DNA of 18,596 nucleotides from Lutibacter sp. GTDB lineage: Bacteria > Bacteroidota > Bacteroidia > Flavobacteriales > Flavobacteriaceae. Shown here in pieces: positions 7,822-15,645 of this stretch. The position numbers and the translations under genes were made by a program. The stretch spans positions 18,631-37,226 of the forward strand of contig DPCK01000020.1 in the NCBI GenBank assembly GCA_003516285.1, given 5' to 3'. Position 1 is the stretch's first letter. Each line of letters begins with the position of its first letter. The notes under the pieces were generated by a model. The model did no database searches. It saw only the letters and a list, made by a program, of their open reading frames with translations, and was not told the DNA's origin.

Positions 7822-8910
7822 TTGAGAATACTGGACAAATACATATTAAAAAAATATTTAAGCTCATTTTTGTTGGTGATGATGTTATTGATCCCAATAG
7901 CAATAGCGATTGACGTGTCGGAAAAAGTAGATAAATTTTTACGCCACGCCGATTTATCATTGGCCGAAATTCTCAAAGACTATTATTTTAATTTTATCAT
8001 CATTTATGGCAATACCTTTATGCCTTTGGCCTTGTTTATTGCCGTCATATTTTTTACCTCAAAACTTGCGGGAAATACCGAAGTCATTGCCATACACTCG
8101 GCCAAAATATCATTTACGCGTTTTTTAAAGCCTTATTTTATCGGTGCAACCATTGTGACTGTATTTGCTTTGATAATGAATCATTTTGCGGTACCGAACA
8201 GCAATAAAACATTTGAAGAATTTAACCGGAAATACTTAAAAAAAACACAATTAAACGAAAATTATTTAACCAATATTAATTTGCAATTAGGGCCAAATGA
8301 TTATGTATTTTTAAAAAGCTATACAGTCGACACCAAAGTTGGCTATAATTTTTCTTATGAAAAATTTGAAGGCACCGAACTAAAATATAAACTGTTTGCC
8401 GACAATATTCGTTGGCAGGAAAAAGACAGCACTTTTCAATTGATCAATTATAAAAAGAGATTTATTCTGAAAGAAAGAGACATTATTGAATCGGGCAGCA
8501 GATTAGACACTGCATTCAGTTTTTCCGATGAGGATTTAATTTATGTTGATTATATGGCCAAAGAGATGAATTCTGTTAAATTGAATGAATTTATCAACAC
8601 CTCAAGAGAGAGAGGTGTCAGCAATTTAAATGTGTATTTGGTAGAGCTCCATAAAAGAACAAGCTTGCCGGTTTCTTCATATATATTGACATTTTTGGCA
8701 GTTTCTCTGGCCTCAAAAAAACGCCGGGGCGGTATGGGCGTAAATTTGGCGATTGGCATTTCGCTTATGTTCGTATATGTATTTTTACTGAAAATTGCGG
8801 AAGTATTGGGTGCCGGAGCCGAAAAAAATTCATTCTTTGTGGTTTGGTTGCCCAATATTGTATTTGGCACTTTAGCCATCTATTTATACCTTAAAAATGC
8901 CAAAAACTGA
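7822..8910 (+). CDS. LptF/LptG-family (YjgP/YjgQ) lipopolysaccharide export permease
   Basis: Inner-membrane permease of the ABC machine that lifts lipopolysaccharide from the inner membrane toward the LptC/A bridge; its ATPase LptB is not in this window. The 362-residue protein begins with a TTG codon, and RILDKYILKKYL right after it is the characteristic family N-terminus, so no later start fits. Membrane segments are at about residues 13-31, 58-79 and 103-121, a large soluble periplasmic domain spans about 122-275, and three more segments lie at about 281-297, 308-327 and 337-357: the standard 3+domain+3 layout. Sequence alone does not decide LptF from LptG, so no symbol is given. It lies 98 bp after tgt, and its 3' end overlaps the next gene by 14 bp, so those two are very probably cotranscribed and translationally coupled. 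Confidence 0.9.
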   Translation: MRILDKYILKKYLSSFLLVMMLLIPIAIAIDVSEKVDKFLRHADLSLAEILKDYYFNFIIIYGNTFMPLALFIAVIFFTSKLAGNTEVIAIHSAKISFTRFLKPYFIGATIVTVFALIMNHFAVPNSNKTFEEFNRKYLKKTQLNENYLTNINLQLGPNDYVFLKSYTVDTKVGYNFSYEKFEGTELKYKLFADNIRWQEKDSTFQLINYKKRFILKERDIIESGSRLDTAFSFSDEDLIYVDYMAKEMNSVKLNEFINTSRERGVSNLNVYLVELHKRTSLPVSSYILTFLAVSLASKKRRGGMGVNLAIGISLMFVYVFLLKIAEVLGAGAEKNSFFVVWLPNIVFGTLAIYLYLKNAKN

Positions 8911-9781
8911 GCTAAAAAACTACCTTCATCTCCATTTCTTGGTTTTTATTTGGGGGTTTACGGCAATCTTAGGCGCACTGATAAGTATTGATGCCATTCC
9001 TTTGGTTTGGTATAGAATGCTCTTTGCCGTAATTTTTGTATTCATTTATTTTGTCATTAAAAAAAAGTCATTAAGCATAGGGCCAAAAGCATTGCTCAAA
9101 TTTTTTATCGGCGGCGTCATTATCGCGGTGCATTGGATCTTTTTTTTCTCGTCAATTAAAGTTGCAAATGTTTCTGTTGCTCTAATTGCCTTGAGTACCG
9201 GCGCTTTGTTCACTTCATTTATTGAACCGCTATTTTTTAGGCGACGCATTAATTTTATTGAATTGCTGTTCGGATTGATCGTAATTGCCGGATTATATAT
9301 CATTTTAAATGTTGAAGGAGATTATACTTTGGGAATTATTTATGCGTTGATCGCATCATTCCTGTCCGTCCTGTTTACGGTCCTAAACGGTTTATATGTA
9401 AGGAAATATACTGCTGAAGTGATTTCCTTTTATCAATTATTATTTGGTGTTGGCTTTATCACGATTTACGTTTTGTTCACTACTGGATTCACCTTTGAGC
9501 AGTTTGCGTTAAAACCATCAGATTTTACTTATTTATTGATACTGAGCAGTATTTGCACCGCTTATGCGTTTATTGTTTCGGTAAAAATAATGAAGCATTT
9601 AACGCCTTTTACCGTCATACTCACCTTAAATCTAGAGCCCGTTTACGGAATTATTTTAGCCGTTCTTATATTTGGCGAAAAAGAAAAAATGAGTACGCAA
9701 TTTTATGTTGGAGCCACCGTAATTTTATTGATTGTTGTGGTCAACGGAATTTTAAAAAATAAAAAAAAGACGCTAATATAA
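8897..9781 (+). CDS. EamA-family (DMT superfamily) membrane transporter
   Basis: Predicted inner-membrane drug/metabolite transporter of 294 residues, composed almost entirely of hydrophobic segments (about ten) in two EamA repeats, roughly residues 8-140 and 150-288. The N-terminal repeat opens with LHFLVFIWGFTAILGALIS, typical of the family. The second repeat ends with LEPVYGIILAVLIFGE, the classic EamA signature with a conserved Glu-Pro and a terminal Gly-Glu. A short lysine-rich tail is cytoplasmic by the positive-inside rule. The ATG lies inside the end of the preceding LptF/LptG gene (14-bp overlap), indicating one transcript. Substrate is unknown: family members move amino acids, purines, sugars or other metabolites, and nothing here narrows that. 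Confidence 0.9.
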   Translation: MPKTELKNYLHLHFLVFIWGFTAILGALISIDAIPLVWYRMLFAVIFVFIYFVIKKKSLSIGPKALLKFFIGGVIIAVHWIFFFSSIKVANVSVALIALSTGALFTSFIEPLFFRRRINFIELLFGLIVIAGLYIILNVEGDYTLGIIYALIASFLSVLFTVLNGLYVRKYTAEVISFYQLLFGVGFITIYVLFTTGFTFEQFALKPSDFTYLLILSSICTAYAFIVSVKIMKHLTPFTVILTLNLEPVYGIILAVLIFGEKEKMSTQFYVGATVILLIVVVNGILKNKKKTLI

Positions 9782-9803
9782 CTTTCTAAAATTGATTAGT
9801 TGT

Positions 9804-9811
9804 TATATTTG
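9804..9811 (+). promoter_or_regulatory. Putative Bacteroidota -7 box for accA
   Basis: TATATTTG matches TAnnTTTG and lies 22 bp before the accA ATG. TTTC at 9783-9786 is a possible imperfect -33 element at 17 bp spacing. This suggests accA has its own promoter even though it is only 52 bp after the transporter gene. Confidence 0.45.
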
Positions 9812-9833
9812 TAGTTCAACCAAACTTTAAAAT

Positions 9834-10787
9834 ATGGAATATTTAGATTTTGAATTGCCAATTAAAGAATTAGAGGAACAATATGATAAATGTGTGTTAA
9901 TTGGAAAAGAAAGCGATGTTGATATGACCGAAAGTTGTAAAAACATTGAAAAAAAATTGCTGAAGACCAAAACTGAAATCTATAAAAACCTGACTGCCTG
10001 GCAAAGAGTGCAACTTTCCCGCCATCCTAGCAGGCCTTATACCTTAGACCATATTACAGCGCTTTCCGGAGAAAATTTTATGGAATTACACGGCGACCGT
10101 ACATTTAAAGACGACAAAGCGATGGTGGGCGGATTGGGAAAAATAGGAGATCAATCGTTTATGTTTATTGGCCAACAAAAAGGATACAACACCAAAACAC
10201 GACAATACAGAAATTTCGGAATGTCCAATCCGGAAGGTTACAGAAAAGCATTGCGTTTGATGAAAATGGCCGAAAAATTCAGTATTCCTATAGTTACTTT
10301 TTTAGACACGCCAGGCGCTTATCCTGGATTGGAAGCGGAAGAACGCGGACAAGGAGAAGCCATTGCCCGCAATATTTTTGAAATGACCCGTTTAAAAACG
10401 CCTATTATTACCGTAGTAATTGGTGAAGGCGCATCGGGAGGCGCATTGGGAATTGGTGTTGGAGACCGGGTTTATATGATGGAAAATACCTGGTACAGCG
10501 TTATTTCTCCTGAATCTTGTTCATCTATTTTATGGAGAAGCTGGGAACACAAAGAAGAAGCCGCTGAAGCTTTAAAACTGACTGCGGAAGATATGAAAAA
10601 GCAAAAATTGATAGACGGAATCATTAAAGAACCGCTGGGCGGCGCTCATTTTGACAGAGAAACCGCTTTTAAGGAAGTTGAAAAAACCATTCTGAAAGCA
10701 TTTGACGAATTAAAAAAACTTACGCCAACAGAACTCGTAAAAAAACGGATGGAAAAATACGCTGAAATGGGTGTTTTTAAAGGATAG
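9834..10787 (+). CDS. accA: Acetyl-CoA carboxylase carboxyltransferase subunit alpha
   Basis: Alpha subunit of the carboxyltransferase that moves a carboxyl group from biotin to acetyl-CoA, giving malonyl-CoA for fatty acid synthesis. It works with AccD in an A2D2 complex; accD, accB and accC are not in the window. The 317-residue length is normal. Recognisable segments are the N-terminal helical region (FELPIKELEEQ), LSRHPSRPYTLDHI, the HGDRTFKDD motif, TPGAYPGLEAEERGQGEAIA, and the oxyanion/turn regions GEGASGGALGIGVGDRV and SVISPESCSSILW, all conserved in AccA. The ATG at 9834 has a promoter-like box upstream. Nothing is missing or unusual. Confidence 0.97.
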   Translation: MEYLDFELPIKELEEQYDKCVLIGKESDVDMTESCKNIEKKLLKTKTEIYKNLTAWQRVQLSRHPSRPYTLDHITALSGENFMELHGDRTFKDDKAMVGGLGKIGDQSFMFIGQQKGYNTKTRQYRNFGMSNPEGYRKALRLMKMAEKFSIPIVTFLDTPGAYPGLEAEERGQGEAIARNIFEMTRLKTPIITVVIGEGASGGALGIGVGDRVYMMENTWYSVISPESCSSILWRSWEHKEEAAEALKLTAEDMKKQKLIDGIIKEPLGGAHFDRETAFKEVEKTILKAFDELKKLTPTELVKKRMEKYAEMGVFKG

Positions 10788-10806
10788 TTATTTGCTATAA
10801 GTTATA

Positions 10807-10827
10807 GGTTATTGGTTATTGGTTATT
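10807..10827. repeat. Perfect 7-bp tandem repeat (GGTTATT)x3
   Basis: GGTTATT is repeated exactly at 10807, 10814 and 10821, just after the accA stop codon. It is followed by the AACTTCTAA array in the same 138-bp spacer. Confidence 0.7.
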
Positions 10828-10841
10828 TGAATTTAATATTT

Positions 10842-10901
10842 AACTTCTAATATATCAACATTTCAACATTTAACTTCTAACTTCTACTATTTAACTTTTA
10901 A
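10842..10901. repeat. Degenerate AACTTCTAA repeat array upstream of nnr
   Basis: AACTTCTAA occurs at 10842-10850 and 10872-10880, an overlapping AACTTCTA at 10879-10886 and AACTTTTAA at 10893-10901. It resembles the AACTTT array before tgt. No pairing into a stem is apparent. Confidence 0.5.
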
Positions 10902-10925
10902 TATTAAATTAATATTAAACTTGCT

Positions 10926-12440
10926 ATGTACATTCTTTCTTCAGAACAAACCGCAAAAGCCGACAAGGCAACCATTAAATTGGCCGGAATATCTTCTGTT
11001 GATTTAATGGAAACAGCAGCTACCAAGTGCTTTCAGTGGCTACACAACAAGTTGCAAGGAGAAAATATTAAAATTCACGTGTTTTGTGGCGTTGGAAATA
11101 ATGGCGGTGATGGTTTGGTCATTGCACGACTTTTATACAAACATAACTATCAGATAAATTGCTATATTGTTAATTTTAGCGGAAAACGCAGTGAAGAATT
11201 TCTGGTTAATTACAACAGATTAAAAGAAATTGGTTTAAATCCTATTGAACTGAATATCGATAATGATTTTCCTGAAATTAATGCCACTGATATGCTGGTT
11301 GACGCTATTTTCGGAAACGGCCTTACCAGAAATCCGGAAGGATTTACCAAAAAATTAATACAATATCTTAATCATAAAAAGGTTTTTATTTTGGCCATCG
11401 ACATTCCGTCGGGATTGTTTGGAGACAAAACTCTTACAGACAGTGATTCTGTCTTAAAATCGAGCCATATTCTCACTTTTCAAACACCAAAATTGGCTTT
11501 TTTGTTGCCGGAAAATAAAGATTTCGTAAATACTTGGGAAGTTATTGATATTGGCTTAGATCAAAATTATATTGAAAGTTTAAGACCAAAAAACCATAAT
11601 ATCACACTCTCAGATATTATTCCTTTATACAAAACCCGCGACAAATGGGATCACAAAGGCACCTATGGCCATTCCCTGTTAATTGGCGGAAGTTTTGGAA
11701 AAATGGGTGCCATAACATTGGCTTCAAAAGCAGCATTGAAAATTGGGAGCGGATTGGTTTCTGCGTATATTCCAAAGTGTGGTTATGAAATATTACAAAT
11801 ATCGGTGCCCGAAGTGATGGCAGAAGTGGATACTGATGACGAATTGACCTATTTCAACTTTAAGACAACCCCAACCGTTATTGGCATAGGTCCAGGAATG
11901 GGAACCTCAGAAAAAACAGCGCAAGGTTTTGAAAATTTCATCAAAGACAATAAACTTCCTTTAGTGATTGATGCCGATGGCATTAATTTGCTTTCCAAAA
12001 ATCAATTATTGCTCAACTATTTGCCAAAAAATACCATTTTAACACCGCATCCAAAAGAATTGGAACGACTGATTGGCGCTTGGAAAAACGATTATGAAAA
12101 ACTTGATAAAACAGTTGAATTTTCAAAAAAGCACCAAGCAATTGTGGTCATAAAAGGTGCGCATACCGTAATTGTCAATAATGATCAACTATTTTTCAAT
12201 TCCACAGGAAATCAAGCATTGGCGACTGGCGGAAGCGGCGATGTGTTGACTGGATTGATAACCGGATTGATTGCGCAGGGCTATAACCCATTAAATGCGG
12301 CAATTTTAGCCATTTATCTTCACGGAAGAACTGCCAATATTGCATTGCCTAAAACAGGTTATGAAACTTTTACCGCCACCACTATTTTTGAGTATTTGGC
12401 AGCAGCCATTTTGGAAATTTCAGACAAAAAAAAGACGTAA
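10926..12440 (+). CDS. nnr: Bifunctional NAD(P)H-hydrate epimerase / ADP-dependent NAD(P)H-hydrate dehydratase
   Basis: Repairs NADHX and NADPHX, the damaged hydrates of NADH and NADPH: the N-terminal half interconverts R and S epimers, and the C-terminal half dehydrates the S form using ADP. 504 residues is the usual length of the fusion. The epimerase (YjeF_N) domain covers about residues 1-215 with CGVGNNGGDGLVIARLL (from Cys54), DAIFGNGL and IDIPSGLFGD. The dehydratase (YjeF_C/CARKD, ribokinase fold) covers about 225-500 with GSFGKMGAITLASKAAL, GIGPGMGTSEKT, VIDADGINLL, LTPHPKELERL, VVIKGAHTVI and TGGSGDVLTG, including catalytic Asp439 in the GSGD motif. The ATG at 10926 gives the expected N-terminus (ILSSEQTAKADKATI). 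The gene ends before a bidirectional terminator and is probably a single-gene unit. Confidence 0.95.
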   Translation: MYILSSEQTAKADKATIKLAGISSVDLMETAATKCFQWLHNKLQGENIKIHVFCGVGNNGGDGLVIARLLYKHNYQINCYIVNFSGKRSEEFLVNYNRLKEIGLNPIELNIDNDFPEINATDMLVDAIFGNGLTRNPEGFTKKLIQYLNHKKVFILAIDIPSGLFGDKTLTDSDSVLKSSHILTFQTPKLAFLLPENKDFVNTWEVIDIGLDQNYIESLRPKNHNITLSDIIPLYKTRDKWDHKGTYGHSLLIGGSFGKMGAITLASKAALKIGSGLVSAYIPKCGYEILQISVPEVMAEVDTDDELTYFNFKTTPTVIGIGPGMGTSEKTAQGFENFIKDNKLPLVIDADGINLLSKNQLLLNYLPKNTILTPHPKELERLIGAWKNDYEKLDKTVEFSKKHQAIVVIKGAHTVIVNNDQLFFNSTGNQALATGGSGDVLTGLITGLIAQGYNPLNAAILAIYLHGRTANIALPKTGYETFTATTIFEYLAAAILEISDKKKT

Positions 12441-12442
12441 AA

Positions 12443-12462
12443 AAAGTCCGAAAACGGACTTT
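12443..12462. terminator. Bidirectional terminator between nnr and the KAS III-like gene
   Basis: AAAGTCCG-AAAA-CGGACTTT forms an 8-bp stem with a 4-nt loop. It is flanked by an A-run on the left and Ts on the right, so it can end transcription from nnr (+) and from the convergent minus-strand operon. Confidence 0.8.
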
Positions 12463-12496
12463 TATATATTTTAATACGCTAAGTGCTTATTTTACA

Positions 12497-13567
12497 TTAA
12501 TATTTATAAACCATCGCGTTTATATTCATTCCGGCACCCACCGACGCCATCAATATCACATCTCCTTTATGAAGACTGTGAGGTTTCAGGTTTCCGTGTT
12601 TGATTAAATCATACAAGGTGATTACGGTGGCCACAGAACTATTTCCCAAAGTATGGATGCTCATTGGCATCACCGCTTCCGGAATTTCTGTTTTATACAA
12701 TCGGTAAAATCGTTTAATGATGGCCTCATCCATTTTTTCATTGGCTTGGTGGATTAATATTTTCTTGACATCCAAAATATCCACGCCACTTTTGTCCAAT
12801 GCCTCTTTCATAGCCGTCGGAACAAAGTTCAATCCGAATTCATAAATTTTTCTGCCATACATTTTTATATAACGTGTATGCTCATCATCGGTCTTATCAT
12901 ACGATTTCCCAAAAAACAGGTAAAAACATTCTTCAAAAGTATAGGTTTGTGCGGCATAACTTAAAATGCCTATTTGGTCATCGCTTTCTGCAGCCTCAAC
13001 CACACACGCGCCTGCGCCATCAGAATAAATCATAGAATCCCTATCGTGATCATCTAAAACTCTTGAAAGTGTTTCAGTGCCAACAACCAAACATTTTTTC
13101 GCCATTCCAGATTTGATGTAAGCTTCCGCCTGAATCATTCCTTGAATCCATCCCGGACATCCGAAAAGAATATCGTAAGCCACACAATTCGGATTTTTAA
13201 TTCCCAATCTGTGTTTTACCCTTGAAGCCAAACTTGGCAAAATATCGCTTTGGTTAGCGGCGCTTTTTACGTCTCCAAAATTATGCGCCAAAATAATATA
13301 ATCTAAATCTTCCTGGTCAATTTTGGCATCTGCAATTGCTTTTTCGGCTGCAAAAAATGCCAAATCGGAGGAATTTAATTCCGGACTTGCGTAACGTCTT
13401 TCTTCGATGCCGGTAATTCCTTTAAATTTTTCTATTATAATTTCATTTTCATAGCCAAAAGGTGTCCCGTCTTCATTTAAAAATTGATTGGTTAAAAAAT
13501 CAGAATTCCTTTTAACCACTGTAGGAATATAGCTTCCTGTTCCTGTAATTACTGAGTTTATTGCCAT
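12497..13567 (-). CDS. Ketoacyl-ACP synthase III (FabH-like) family protein
   Basis: Thiolase-fold condensing enzyme of 356 residues. FabH-type enzymes join an acyl-CoA primer to malonyl-ACP. The catalytic triad is present: Cys137 in ILFGCPGW, His273 in LIHQANEKMDEA and Asn309 in HTLGNSSVA. The glycine-rich SDGAGACVVEA loop (about residues 182-192) is also typical. The Cys context FGCPGW differs from the ACAGF/ACAAF of housekeeping FabH, and an extra segment around residues 22-40 (SDFLTNQFLNEDGTPFGYENE) marks the Bacteroidota KAS III-like subfamily. The enzyme could therefore be a paralogue with another primer, for example in pigment or aryl-lipid synthesis, rather than the essential FabH; no acyl carrier protein or other lipid gene is adjacent. 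It is the last gene of the minus-strand group, 35 bp after the globin gene. A TATCTTTA sequence in that gap may give it its own promoter. Confidence 0.88.
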   Translation of the reverse strand: MAINSVITGTGSYIPTVVKRNSDFLTNQFLNEDGTPFGYENEIIIEKFKGITGIEERRYASPELNSSDLAFFAAEKAIADAKIDQEDLDYIILAHNFGDVKSAANQSDILPSLASRVKHRLGIKNPNCVAYDILFGCPGWIQGMIQAEAYIKSGMAKKCLVVGTETLSRVLDDHDRDSMIYSDGAGACVVEAAESDDQIGILSYAAQTYTFEECFYLFFGKSYDKTDDEHTRYIKMYGRKIYEFGLNFVPTAMKEALDKSGVDILDVKKILIHQANEKMDEAIIKRFYRLYKTEIPEAVMPMSIHTLGNSSVATVITLYDLIKHGNLKPHSLHKGDVILMASVGAGMNINAMVYKY

Positions 13568-13602
13568 TGTTTTTTTTTAAAAGGTAAAGATAACAAGTTT
13601 TT

Positions 13603-13989
13603 TTATTGCTTGTCCATTTCACCTATTTTAATTTGCATCACTGTTGCGATAGAAAGTGCGCGAGATTTTGCCGTATGGGCAATTTCACCCTCAAAATGTT
13701 CATCGATTGTTTGGTTGAAATGCAAAAGCCATTGCTTAAAATGTTCGACTTTAAAAGGTTTTGTCGGCTGTAAATCCAAATGAGGTTTCATCGCGTTTTT
13801 TTGATAGGTTCCAGAATAAAAAAGGATGTTATCCCAAAAATCGACCAATATATATAGATGCTCCTCAAGTAATTTCGGATCGGAAAAATCTTCAAAAAAA
13901 TGATGCATTAAATCATCATTCATTAATTTTACGTAAAACTCTTTTACCAGCAAGTAAATATCCTCGCGGTTTCTTATATCATTCATCAT
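13603..13989 (-). CDS. Group III truncated haemoglobin
   Basis: Small haem protein of 128 residues with a 2-over-2 globin fold expected to bind oxygen, nitric oxide or similar ligands in the cytoplasm; the physiological role of group III truncated globins is poorly defined. Family landmarks: VKEFYVKLMNDDLMHHFF supplies the B-helix aromatic pair (Phe-Tyr) and the C/E region; FWDNILFYSGTYQKNAMKPHL matches the E-helix block with Trp and the conserved YxxNxMxxH run; VEHFKQWLLHFNQTIDEHFEG carries the likely proximal His (in EHF) and the G-helix Trp; AxxAxxRALSIATVMQ closes the H helix. The start is the first of two adjacent ATGs (13989). Its ATG is 6 bp after the cdd stop, so the two are almost certainly cotranscribed. 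I cannot see why a globin would accompany porV and cdd; carriage on a shared transcript may be the only link. Confidence 0.85.
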   Translation of the reverse strand: MMNDIRNREDIYLLVKEFYVKLMNDDLMHHFFEDFSDPKLLEEHLYILVDFWDNILFYSGTYQKNAMKPHLDLQPTKPFKVEHFKQWLLHFNQTIDEHFEGEIAHTAKSRALSIATVMQIKIGEMDKQ

Positions 13990-13995
13990 CCAGTT

Positions 13996-14478
13996 TTATA
14001 AAAAAGTTTTATCGAAAGCGATTGGAAGCAAATCTAACACCGAATCGGTTTTTATAATTTCACCTTCTTCACCCATAAAATAAACTTCAATTTTGTCTTT
14101 TTGTTTTATTTCGTATTCCGACAAAGTTTGCCTGCAAGCGCCGCAAGGGGCCACAGGTTCTTTAAGAATTTGGGAGGAAGAGCTTGCCGAAATGGCCAGC
14201 TTCAATATTTTTTTGGTTGGAAATTCGGAAGAAACCTTCCAGATTGCGACACGTTCGGCACATATTCCGGAAGGATATGCTGCATTTTCCTGATTGTTTC
14301 CGGTGATAATCGTACCATCATCCAAAAGCAGCGCAGCGCCAACTTTAAACTTAGAATAAGGCGCGTAGGCATTTTGTTTGGCTTCAATGGCTTTTTTCAT
14401 CAAACCATTTACGATGGCTGGCAATTCTTCAATGGAATCGAAAGTGGTGATCTGGATTTTAAGTTCAATTTTCTTCAT
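13996..14478 (-). CDS. cdd: Cytidine deaminase
   Basis: Zinc hydrolase that converts cytidine and deoxycytidine to uridine and deoxyuridine in pyrimidine salvage. 160 residues from the ATG whose complement is at 14476-14478; a TTG directly before it (14481) would add one residue and is less likely. The active site is complete: Cys73-Ala-Glu75 in the CAERVA motif (zinc ligand and proton-shuttle Glu) and PCGACRQ with Cys112 and Cys115 as the other zinc ligands. The three-cysteine site and the short length fit the homotetrameric class. The substrate-binding NAAYPSGICAERVA stretch is conserved. It lies 33 bp after the porV stop codon and 6 bp before the globin ATG, within the same minus-strand unit. 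A porV-cdd pairing is familiar from other flavobacteria. Confidence 0.95.
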   Translation of the reverse strand: MKKIELKIQITTFDSIEELPAIVNGLMKKAIEAKQNAYAPYSKFKVGAALLLDDGTIITGNNQENAAYPSGICAERVAIWKVSSEFPTKKILKLAISASSSSQILKEPVAPCGACRQTLSEYEIKQKDKIEVYFMGEEGEIIKTDSVLDLLPIAFDKTFL

Positions 14479-14511
14479 CAAAAATTTTTAGTTCAGGCTT
14501 TTTGTTAGTGC

Positions 14512-15645
14512 TTAATAGGAGTTTCCAAAATCAAAAGACAAGGAGAAACGAAGCGTATTTTCCAGTGGGTTTTTAATTTCTGAAGCATTGAATAAGTAGG
14601 AAATATCGAGTTTAGAACTTTTAAATTTAAATCCGGTACCAACCGTAAAATATTTACGGGCACCTTTTAAATCACTTTCATTAAAAAATCCGGCTCTCAA
14701 TGCAAAAGCATTGTCATACATATATTCTGCGCCCAAACCCCAGGTAAATTCTTTAAGTTCTTCGCTAAATCCGCCTGGGGCATCATTAAAAGATTTAAAA
14801 ATACCATTAAAGAAATTCACATCTTCTTGTTCGTATGGCGGTCCACCATTCTCAGACTGAGAAACGCTTGGCGTTGGAACCAATAATTTATTAAATTCCA
14901 AATTGATGCTTACATTATTACTTCTGTCTAAAATAAAATCAAATCCACCCCCAAGTTTTAAATTTGTCGGGATATAGTTTTCTTGCCCGTCATTTGAGTA
15001 TGAAACTTTTGGGCCAATGTTTGAAACATTAAAACCACCTCTCCACACACCATTAAAATTGCTGTAACTTTGTTCCTCAGATTCATAATAGCCGGAAACA
15101 TCAACGGCAAAAGTATTTACCACTTCCAAAGGTGTATCACTTGATTTAATGCCTAAATCTGAGCGGATATAACGTAAAGTAACACCCATTGAATAAGTTT
15201 CGCTCAGTTTTAAAGCATAAGAACCGTCTAAAGAAAATTCATTTAAATTTTCGGTTCCAAGCTCAAGTCCATTGATATCGGTCAAATCAATTTTACCAAG
15301 ACTAAAATACTTTAAACTCGCTGCATAAGCACTTCTGTCATCTATTTTGTTGGCAAATGAAAATCCGCCTAAAAAAACGTCGTTTGTCAATTCCCTCAAC
15401 CAAGGCGTATAAACAATGCCCACCATAAATTGCGAATCCATAAATGCAAATTTTGAGGCATTCCAGTGTTGTGAATAGGCATCTGGGGAAGTTGCAACGC
15501 CAACATCGCCCATTCCGCCTGCACGGGCATCAGGTGCAATCAATAAAAAAGGAGCGGCAGTTGTGATTGGATTTGGATTTTCCTGTGCATCAATTTTTAT
15601 AACAATCAAAAAAAACATTAATGTAAAACCTATTATTTTTTTCAT
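14512..15645 (-). CDS. porV: Type IX secretion outer-membrane protein PorV (LptO)
   Basis: Outer-membrane beta-barrel of the type IX secretion system. PorV receives secreted cargo from the SprA/Sov translocon and carries it to the attachment complex containing the sortase PorU. The protein has 377 residues with an N-terminal signal peptide (MKKIIGFTLMFFLIVIKIDA, cleavage near residue 20, before QENPN). The PorV hallmark follows: PFLLIAPDARAGGMGDVGVATSPDAYSQHWN, with alternating hydrophobic strands to the end (LRFSLSFDFGNSY, an aromatic-ending terminal strand region typical of barrels). Length and motifs are normal. The next genes, cdd and a truncated globin, appear cotranscribed. Upstream, where porU is usually found, there are 653 bp without a gene. 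A GATATTTG sequence (reading the minus strand, about 15668-15675) is one mismatch from a Bacteroidota -7 box and could be its promoter. Confidence 0.95.
   Translation of the reverse strand: MKKIIGFTLMFFLIVIKIDAQENPNPITTAAPFLLIAPDARAGGMGDVGVATSPDAYSQHWNASKFAFMDSQFMVGIVYTPWLRELTNDVFLGGFSFANKIDDRSAYAASLKYFSLGKIDLTDINGLELGTENLNEFSLDGSYALKLSETYSMGVTLRYIRSDLGIKSSDTPLEVVNTFAVDVSGYYESEEQSYSNFNGVWRGGFNVSNIGPKVSYSNDGQENYIPTNLKLGGGFDFILDRSNNVSINLEFNKLLVPTPSVSQSENGGPPYEQEDVNFFNGIFKSFNDAPGGFSEELKEFTWGLGAEYMYDNAFALRAGFFNESDLKGARKYFTVGTGFKFKSSKLDISYLFNASEIKNPLENTLRFSLSFDFGNSY

Noticed and set aside
5546..10901. CRISPR array from the spacer repeats
   Set aside because: The repeats are 6-10 bp, degenerate or tandem, without uniform spacers or cas genes.
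10916..10923. TAAACTTG as a promoter box for nnr
   Set aside because: It has a mismatch to TAnnTTTG and ends two bases before the ATG, so transcription would begin inside the coding region, whose N-terminus is needed by the family.
13761..14508. Plus-strand ORFs overlapping the globin and cdd genes
   Set aside because: They are antisense to genes with complete family motifs and have no recognisable protein features.
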